A stretch of 47,529 nt of DNA from Peptococcaceae bacterium (GTDB lineage: Bacteria; Bacillota; UBA994). Shown piece by piece: positions 42,306 through 47,529 of the stretch. Each line of letters opens with the position of its first letter. Position 1 is the first letter of the stretch. Location of the stretch: assembly GCA_018334055.1 (NCBI GenBank), contig JAGXSS010000095.1:1-47529 (forward strand). The letters are read 5' to 3'. The notes beneath the pieces were generated by a model. That model had not been told where the DNA came from and ran no database searches. It saw only the letters and a list, made by a program, of their open reading frames with translations. The position numbers and the translations under genes were made by a program.

Positions 42306-42768
42306 AAAGGTAGTAATTATATGTTAAGGCAGCAATTAGCGCAGCTACAACCAGCGGACAGTCTGAGACTACAAGGTTGACATCGTGCCCGCTAAACTCT
42401 CCCCCCAACCGACCACGCAGTTCCCCGCCATTAGGGTTGTATATAAGCCTACAACTAAACCCTATAACATCCCCACCTACTCTGCCACCGACCTCGTAGC
42501 CTGAAACTTTGAGAGCGACATCCGCACCTACGATATCCCCTCCCACCCGGCCGCTAATCTCTTCCTCGGTAAACCTTAGGCGCACGTCCTGCCCAAGTAT
42601 TCCACCACCCATACGCCCTGTAATAAGGCCATGCTGACTGATTACAAACTTAACATCTGCACCCCGGGACAATCCGCCGATACGCCCTTCAACGCTCCCC
42701 GATGATACATAACAGTCAACATCAAGCCCTCCGATGATCCCGCCCACTCTACCCGTAACTTTACCCAT
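42265..42768 (-). CDS. Six-repeat GR-x-GG protein with C-terminal membrane helix (unrecognised)
   Basis: 167 residues. The start at 42768 follows AGGTGAG and begins MGKVTGRVGG; an in-frame GTG at 42801 would add 11. Six tandem units of 22-24 residues follow the pattern [VIL]-x-GR-[VIML]-GG-x-[ILVF]-x-G-x-DV-x-L-x-V: starts at VTGRVGG, VEGRIGG, ITGRMGG, ISGRVGG, VGGRVGG, LRGRLGG. Strand-turn-strand units of this size are expected to stack into a beta-solenoid. After the sixth unit comes a hydrophobic segment (LVVAALIAALTYNYYL) and a basic tail, so the solenoid may be tail-anchored. The family is not one I recognise, and bactofilin-like polymers are only an analogy. Confidence 0.75.
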   Translation of the reverse strand: MGKVTGRVGGIIGGLDVDCYVSSGSVEGRIGGLSRGADVKFVISQHGLITGRMGGGILGQDVRLRFTEEEISGRVGGDIVGADVALKVSGYEVGGRVGGDVIGFSCRLIYNPNGGELRGRLGGEFSGHDVNLVVSDCPLVVAALIAALTYNYYLSTRSSKRGSGLNP

Positions 42769-42804
42769 GCTTCTCACCTTCCATATGTTCAGTTCCGGCA
42801 CTTC

Positions 42805-43044
42805 TCACCATAGACTTTTTCTCGCTTCACCCAGTACAGCAGACAGGCTTTCATGCCAGTTCATCCCCAACCTAGACTTCATGTGCGTCAATTCGCCCCG
42901 CTCCTCTGCTTCCCAGAGCGCAAAGAAGGCGTCCGTCCGGGCAATACGGGCCTCGAGTTCGCGGCGGCTGAGGGGAAAGTTTAGCTCCACGCCATGATCT
43001 TTTCTATATCCATACTTGCCTCCTCGCTGGTCGTCGCTCGTCAA
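42805..43044 (-). CDS. Small unrecognised protein, start uncertain (possible frameshift)
   Basis: A frame of 79 codons from a TTG at 43044, with helix-rich ELEARIARTDAFFALWEAEE and GMNWHESLSAVLGEARKSLW. The TTG has no ribosome binding site and lies in a heptamer repeat. A good GAGGAGG precedes an ATG at 43013 in another frame, which reads MDIEKIMAWS and then stops. Inserting one base there would join it to LNFPLSRREL in the main frame. The gene is either started at GTG 42990 (61 residues) or is broken by a one-base deletion. It lies just upstream of the six-repeat gene and may share its transcript. Confidence 0.5.
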   Translation of the reverse strand: MTSDDQRGGKYGYRKDHGVELNFPLSRRELEARIARTDAFFALWEAEERGELTHMKSRLGMNWHESLSAVLGEARKSLW

Positions 43045-43064
43045 CCGTCAACCGTCAACCGTCA
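43039..43064. repeat. Tandem heptamer repeat (CGTCAAC)
   Basis: Three full copies and a five-base part of CGTCAAC in a row. The repeat contains the stop codon of the ABC-F gene and the possible TTG start of the next one. Probably a slipped-strand expansion. Confidence 0.85.
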
Positions 43065-44896
43065 CTTTCGCGCTCCCATTGCGCATACAGCTCTTTGAGG
43101 CGCGAGCAAACCCACATATAGCGCGCGATAGCGTCGCGGCCGCCGTCTTTTTGCTTGAGAAATTCCGCTTTCGCCATCAAATCCTCTTGGGCGACCTTCT
43201 CCTGCTCTAACCGCGTTATTTCGTTCTCTAGAGCATCGATGTTCGAAGACTTGCGCTTGGCATCCTGACTTTTGGGTGTAGCTATAACGCTGCGCCCTTT
43301 GGGCACCGGCAAGCTTTGTCGCCAGTCGCTATAGTTTTGTCGGTGGTCGATAATCTTTTTGTCGGCAAACTGCCAGACACGGGTAGCTACATTGCTAAGA
43401 AAGTACCGGTCATGCGAAACAAACAAAATGACACCCGTGTACCCTAGAAGCGCACGTTCTAACACTTCCCTGCTTTCGATGTCTAAGTGGTTCGTGGGTT
43501 CGTCAAGCACCAACACATTCGCCGGCGATAGCAGAAGTTTAGCTAGACTCAGGCGGTTGCGCTCCCCTCCCGACAATGTGCCCACGCTCTGAAACACCAT
43601 GTCGCCCCTAAAAAGAAAGCCCGCGAGACAGTCTCTCGCTTCCCGTTCAGTTAGGTGGGGAAAGTTCAGCGAAATCTCTTCGAGCACCGAGTGGGCAGTG
43701 CCGCTAAGCCGCAATTCTTGATCAAAATACCCCACGCTCACCCCTGCGCCCCAACGCAGCTTGCCGCGATGAGGAATCTCGCCTACTAGGGCACGGAGCA
43801 GCGAGGTTTTGCCGCTGCCGTTTGGCCCGAGCAGAGCGATTCGCTCGCCGCGGCGCACCTGTGCCGAGAAGGGCGCGAACAGCATTCTTTCATCGTAGCC
43901 AACTTGAACATCACTCACTTCTAAGACGTCCCGACCGCTGCGCTTGTGCTCTCCAATGTGCAGCTTTAGGCTCGTTTTGCCCTGTGTTTTGACTACGGCG
44001 CGATGGCTCATGCGCTCCAGTCTTTTTTCCCAGCTCTTGGCGGTAGTCGAGCGCGTACCGGCACGAAAGCGGTTGATCAATTGCTTCATGCGCTGCATTT
44101 CCGCTTGTTCCCGCTCGTAGACTGCACCAATGAGCGAAAGGCGTTCCGCTTTAAGAGCGCGGTATTTACTGAAATTGCCGGGGTAGTCGGCAATGTGGTG
44201 ATGTTCTAACTCTAGGCAGCGCGTCACCACCCGGTCCAAGAAATGACGGTCGTGGCTAACAACTACTACCGCTCCCCGGTATGAGGGCAAAAAGCCCTCT
44301 AGCCATTCCACTGCGCTTAAATCAAGGTGGTTCGTCGGCTCGTCAAGCAGCAATACTTCGGGCTCCTCGAGTAAAGCCTTGGCTAAGGCCGCCCGCACCT
44401 TTTGTCCTCCGCTGAGCTGCTCGGTGGAGAGGGCAAGGTCTTTTTCTGTAAAGCCCAGCCCAAACAAGACCGAGCGAACTTTGAAACCAAGCTCGTATCC
44501 CCCCGCCGCTTCGAACTGCTGCGTCAGCTCTCCATAGCGGCGCAAGAGCTTGTCGAGCTGTCCCGTGTTGCTCATCTGTGCTTCTAGCGCGCGCACTTCC
44601 CCCTCGAGCTGCTTGATGCCCGCAAACACGCCTGTTACCGCTTCTTCAAGACTTTTCCCCACCGGCAAATCAGGGTCCTGCGCGAGATAGTGCGTTTTTG
44701 CGCCGCCGTGCAACGTAATTGCGCCCTCGTCAGGCTTCAGTTTTCCGCTGATGACTTTCAAGAGCGTCGTTTTGCCACAGCCGTTGCTCCCTAACAGAGC
44801 TACCTTCTCTTTGGCACTAATCGCGAAATTTACACGGTCCAGCACCAGCTTGTCGAAATAGTAGGTCGTAATATCTTTAACCACCAGAACGGACAC
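43055..44896 (-). CDS. ABC-F family ATPase
   Basis: 613 residues with two ATP-binding cassettes and no membrane spans. The first has LGSNGCGKTTLLK, signature LSGGQKVRAALAKALLEEP and LLLDEPTNHLDL. The second has LGPNGSGKTSLLR, LSGGERNRLSLAKLL and LVLDEPTNHLDIES. Between them is a basic linker (EREQAEMQRMKQLINRFR), and the C-terminus is a coiled coil of about 60 residues. ABC-F proteins act on ribosomes, in translation or antibiotic protection; those with a coiled-coil tail are often of the Uup/YdiF type. The MFS gene upstream is 15 bases away and probably in the same operon. Confidence 0.93.
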   Translation of the reverse strand: MSVLVVKDITTYYFDKLVLDRVNFAISAKEKVALLGSNGCGKTTLLKVISGKLKPDEGAITLHGGAKTHYLAQDPDLPVGKSLEEAVTGVFAGIKQLEGEVRALEAQMSNTGQLDKLLRRYGELTQQFEAAGGYELGFKVRSVLFGLGFTEKDLALSTEQLSGGQKVRAALAKALLEEPEVLLLDEPTNHLDLSAVEWLEGFLPSYRGAVVVVSHDRHFLDRVVTRCLELEHHHIADYPGNFSKYRALKAERLSLIGAVYEREQAEMQRMKQLINRFRAGTRSTTAKSWEKRLERMSHRAVVKTQGKTSLKLHIGEHKRSGRDVLEVSDVQVGYDERMLFAPFSAQVRRGERIALLGPNGSGKTSLLRALVGEIPHRGKLRWGAGVSVGYFDQELRLSGTAHSVLEEISLNFPHLTEREARDCLAGFLFRGDMVFQSVGTLSGGERNRLSLAKLLLSPANVLVLDEPTNHLDIESREVLERALLGYTGVILFVSHDRYFLSNVATRVWQFADKKIIDHRQNYSDWRQSLPVPKGRSVIATPKSQDAKRKSSNIDALENEITRLEQEKVAQEDLMAKAEFLKQKDGGRDAIARYMWVCSRLKELYAQWERESDG

Positions 44897-44911
44897 TGTA
44901 CCACCTCGCTT

Positions 44912-46150
44912 TTACCCTTTGCTCTGCAACTTCTCCTCTAGGGGCAAACAGAAATAGTAAAAAACAAAAGCACTAATCACATATAACGCCGCCGTGAAAA
45001 AATAGGGAAAGTTGTAGCCGTGGGTCTCCATCCATCGTCCACCTAGGCGTGCGCCCAGCGCCCACCCCACAGTCCACGTCATGCCGACCAGACTACTGAG
45101 CGTAGCACGTTCGCCGGGGCCTGCCACCTCCATATTGAATTTGCTCACTAGCGGCATACTCGCGTTCATCAGAGCGGAACGAAACCACGCCGCCACTGCG
45201 CCAATCCACAAGGTATTGGTCAGGGCAATGGTCAAAAGCAAGGGTACCGATAGGATACGCGTGTAGACGGCAGCTTTAACCGTGCCGTACTTTCCCTCGA
45301 GCAAGGGGGCACAAAGCAAAGCAACAGTCGTCACAAGCGACATCACCGAAAAGATGCTGCCTATCTGCGCTGCCGACGCTCCGAGCTGACGGGCAAAATA
45401 GACATTGAGAAAAGGAATAATCATGCCCGCCCCGAACCCAAGTATGATTTCAGGCACAAGCAGCCTTACCATTAACTCACGCGAGGGCAGCACAAGTCGC
45501 ATTTTTTCGCGATGTGTCGCTCGCTTTGGTTCGCGCCTTTCCTCTAGAGCATAATATGGGACAACAGCAACAGCAAGTAAGATTAGTGCCGTAAATAGAG
45601 TTAGGCGATAGGCGATTAACGAGTCTGGGGCACTCTCCATTATGCGGGCCCACATTAGCGGTAGAGCTCCCCCGAGAAAGCTGCCGATAACACCACTTAC
45701 GGTCCAGGTAGCGGCGTTTACGCTAAAAAGATGCGCCCGCTCTTCCGCAGTGCTGTTCTCCGCCAGAAAGGGTGATGTCGAAACCATCAAGACCGCTCCG
45801 CCCGCGCCGGCGATTAATGCCGAGAGAAGGGCAAGGCTTGGGGTAGGCCAGAGAACTAAAATAAGCTGCCCCGCGATAGCTAGAAAAGCCCCTGAAATCA
45901 CGACGCGCTTACGTCCAAAACGATCACTGAGCATGCCCGCAGGCAAGGCGAAAACCGCATTGCTCACCGAGGAAACTGCTATCATCAGGCCGAGAAAATC
46001 GGCGTTTAAGCCCGCTTCGAGCAAAAACAAATTGCCCAGCACGCCGTACACCTGCTGATACAGTGCCCCAAGTAGCCCCGCCAAAAGAAAGAGCCTGGCG
46101 TTACGGCTGAAAGCCTTGATGCGTGCGCCGTATTCGAACAATGCTCCCAC
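44912..46150 (-). CDS. MFS transporter
   Basis: A 412-residue twelve-span major facilitator. It has the loop 2-3 motif GMLSDRFGRKRVVISGAF and a second-half SALMNASMPLVSKFNMEV / ERATLSSLVGMTWTVGW region shared with the remnant at 684-850. The start is GTG behind GAGGGG. It is likely an exporter of unknown drug or metabolite. The adjacent ABC-F gene makes a joint role in antibiotic protection possible, although that is only inference. Between 46151 and 46441 no gene is seen. Confidence 0.92.
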   Translation of the reverse strand: MGALFEYGARIKAFSRNARLFLLAGLLGALYQQVYGVLGNLFLLEAGLNADFLGLMIAVSSVSNAVFALPAGMLSDRFGRKRVVISGAFLAIAGQLILVLWPTPSLALLSALIAGAGGAVLMVSTSPFLAENSTAEERAHLFSVNAATWTVSGVIGSFLGGALPLMWARIMESAPDSLIAYRLTLFTALILLAVAVVPYYALEERREPKRATHREKMRLVLPSRELMVRLLVPEIILGFGAGMIIPFLNVYFARQLGASAAQIGSIFSVMSLVTTVALLCAPLLEGKYGTVKAAVYTRILSVPLLLTIALTNTLWIGAVAAWFRSALMNASMPLVSKFNMEVAGPGERATLSSLVGMTWTVGWALGARLGGRWMETHGYNFPYFFTAALYVISAFVFYYFCLPLEEKLQSKG

Positions 46151-46441
46151 AAGAGCCCCTCCTCGCTAACCTCTTTAGTATATCGAAATTCCCTCAGGGT
46201 GCCTAGCAAAACGCGCGCTTCCGCTACAAAGGCGACCGTTGCTCGGATTTGCGTCGTTAGGGAGTGCACGACGAACACACTAACGCGCTGATTCGAGCAA
46301 TAGCGCATCCGGCTGCGGGGAGTACCAGTGAACTGCTATAAGTTGGCGCGTACTAAGCATAGATGCTGTTTTCTTTGGTGCTGTAGACTACTCCGATATG
46401 ATTGTTTCGGCGAACCAAAGGACTCTCCCCTCTCTCCCAGC

Positions 46442-46462
46442 GTGCGAAGAGGTAATTCGCAC
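46442..46462. promoter_or_regulatory. Inverted repeat abutting the -35 of the right-end operon
   Basis: GTGCGAA and TTCGCAC, a perfect 7-bp inverted repeat with a 7-base spacer, end one base before the -35 hexamer. The size and place fit an activator or repressor site. The regulator is unknown. Confidence 0.4.
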
Positions 46463-46491
46463 TTACATTTCCAGCATAATCTTGCTATACT
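46463..46491 (+). promoter_or_regulatory. Sigma-A type promoter of the right-end operon
   Basis: TTACAT (46463-46468) and TATACT (46486-46491) are 17 bases apart, about 33 bases before the first start codon. AGGAGG at 46508-46513 follows. Confidence 0.6.
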
Positions 46492-46523
46492 TTAGCTAGA
46501 AACATAGAGGAGGCGCTTTATGG

Positions 46524-46921
46524 ATGATGATCCATATGGTGCACGCCTCACGCTTTCACTGGGGAGAAATTGGCACGCCGCTCCACTTTCTGAGAGGAGA
46601 ATGGCAGATAGCGCGCGTCTACGCGTTAGCGGGAATGGGCGAAAGCGCACTCTATCACGCCCGACACTGCTTGAACATGTGCGTGGCTGAAAACATCGGT
46701 GATTTTGACTTAGCTTTCGCTCATGAGGCGTTAGCGAGGGCGTACGCGGTGTGCGGCGAAGCAACTCAAAAGCAAGTGCATCTCAAAGAGGCACTTGCGG
46801 TAGCCGAAACCATAGCGAAAAAAGAGAACAAAGATTACTGCTCTCTGAGTACGATAAGTTGAAGGCTGTCGAAATCAAAAGAGTTGGTAGCTATGAACTG
46901 CACCTCGGCATATTGCACTAA
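46524..46921 (+). pseudogene. Helical-repeat (TPR-like) hypothetical protein gene with a likely frameshift
   Basis: The main frame (46524-46862, 112 residues) reads HASRFHWGEIGTPLHFLRGE, then ARVYALAGMGESALYHARHC and GDFDLAFAHEALARAYAVCG, a widespread helical-hairpin family of unknown function in Bacillota. It ends early after DYCSLSTIS. The frame one base earlier continues LLLSEYDKLKAVEIKRVG to a TAA at 46919-46921 that overlaps the next ATG (TAATG), a typical coupled junction. A run of six A at 46818-46823 is the likely site of a one-base loss or of slippage. The AGGAGG at 46508-46513 suits either ATG 46520, which is in the other frame, or ATG 46524. Confidence 0.6.
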
Positions 46922-46938
46922 TGTTCAAGAGGAAGGTG

Positions 46939-47484
46939 ATGACAATGGCAAAGCAAGGCTTGGTCTTACCAGTGCCATTAGCTAAGCAAGAAAATCCCCG
47001 AAGCCATCTGAAATTACTTCAGCGCGTGGTAGTGCTGGGTATAATAATCGGAGTGCTCGTTGTCCTCGAGTGGGTAATGATGGGGCGTCCACGTGGTTTG
47101 CGCGGAATCGTGGATGTTCCTCTTTTCGTACTTGTCGCAAGCGCGATATACCTTTATTTGCCGGGGTATCTATCCTATGAGCTTCGAGAAAATGGCATCT
47201 TCCTGCGTTCAGCTTTGCGGAGACGACATATTGCCTACGACGAAATCAGTTGTGCAGCCGTGTTTACGGACCTTTCGTCTCTAGGCTTCGGATGGTGGGC
47301 AATCGGCACACCAGACTACGAGGTAGGGCTTTACTCGCATGAGTTGTATGGCTGGGTAGACGTAGTTGCCAGTCATCTCCATGACCCAGCCGTGATATTG
47401 CTACTCAAGAATAAACGCCCCGTAATATTTACGCCAGAAGACCCGGAACGGGTTGTGGAGATGATTGAATCAATTGTTCACTGA
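46939..47484 (+). CDS. Bacterial PH-domain membrane protein
   Basis: 181 residues from ATG 46939, behind AAGAGGAAGG; ATG 46921 (187 residues) and ATG 46945 are also possible. Two spans (about residues 28-47 and 60-78 from 46939) are followed by YELRENGIFLRSALRRRHIA and a beta-rich domain with YDEISCAAVF, like the bPH family that ends in a helix (DPERVVEMIESIV). Such domains occur in membrane proteins of unknown role. It follows the helical-repeat gene directly. The last 45 bases of the window hold nothing recognisable. Confidence 0.75.
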   Translation: MTMAKQGLVLPVPLAKQENPRSHLKLLQRVVVLGIIIGVLVVLEWVMMGRPRGLRGIVDVPLFVLVASAIYLYLPGYLSYELRENGIFLRSALRRRHIAYDEISCAAVFTDLSSLGFGWWAIGTPDYEVGLYSHELYGWVDVVASHLHDPAVILLLKNKRPVIFTPEDPERVVEMIESIVH

Positions 47485-47529
47485 CCCCCTGGCTCATTTG
47501 GCGGCAGCCCTTTGCCCACTACTCCGATC

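Noticed and set aside
43039-43064. CRISPR-like repeats
   Set aside because: Units are seven bases with no spacers; a simple tandem repeat.
46818-46840. Programmed -1 frameshift as the certain explanation
   Set aside because: The A6 run is GAAAAAAG in a phase that is only weakly slippery, and no downstream pseudoknot was seen; a plain indel is as likely.

Overview
The window reads as a chromosomal segment of a Gram-positive, probably clostridial (Bacillota) bacterium. The signs are strong GGAGG ribosome binding sites with frequent GTG and TTG starts, a phosphotransferase-system sugar transporter, an ECF sigma/anti-sigma pair, an ABC-F protein, an RND pump without an adaptor gene, and a probable selenoprotein. 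No rRNA, tRNA, CRISPR array, transposase or phage gene was seen. Species assignment is not possible from the sequence alone.

Left end (1-3.4 kb): a truncated secreted protein, a TM1266-like small regulator, a decayed MFS transporter fragment, and a methionine sulfoxide repair locus. The repair locus holds a cupin, an MsrB-MsrA fusion whose MsrA active-site codon is TGA with a hairpin just after it (a probable selenocysteine protein), a separate cysteine-type MsrA, and an acetyltransferase.

3.4-13.1 kb (minus strand): a ten-gene aldonate/hexuronate operon. It runs from a GntR/FCD regulator through a mannonate oxidoreductase-type SDR, a LarA-type nickel racemase homologue, an FGGY sugar kinase, a 2-hydroxyacid dehydrogenase, a KDPG-type aldolase, a complete TRAP transporter (P, Q, M) and a second SDR. 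A 14-bp-arm stem-loop sits between dctP and dctQ.

13.2-22.8 kb (minus strand): an RND efflux pump controlled by an OmpR-type two-component system, then a CHASE-domain hybrid histidine kinase overlapping a REC-HD-GYP protein (cyclic-di-GMP type output).

22.8-29.4 kb: a cell-wall amino sugar recycling locus. murP, mupG, murQ and a GntR/UTRA regulator are on the minus strand; nagA and nagB are divergent on the plus strand. A DasR/NagR-like operator lies between two face-to-face promoters. Together the genes import MurNAc-type sugars, split and remove the lactyl ether, and convert GlcNAc-6P to fructose-6P.

29.4-37.9 kb: an acetyltransferase with a DUF2156 protein, an AlkZ-related protein, an ECF sigma factor with a membrane anti-sigma factor carrying a SPOR-like tail, a second TRAP transporter with a Crp/Fnr-type box over its promoter, and a small cupin.

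37.9-47.5 kb: a flavin reductase-like protein, an arsenic operon (arsR, acr3, arsC) behind a consensus promoter, an APH-like kinase, and then an accessory stretch. That stretch has a truncated-looking ORF, an unrecognised six-repeat GR-x-GG protein with a C-terminal membrane helix, a small possibly frameshifted ORF, an ABC-F protein, an MFS transporter, a frameshifted helical-repeat gene, and a bacterial PH-domain membrane protein.
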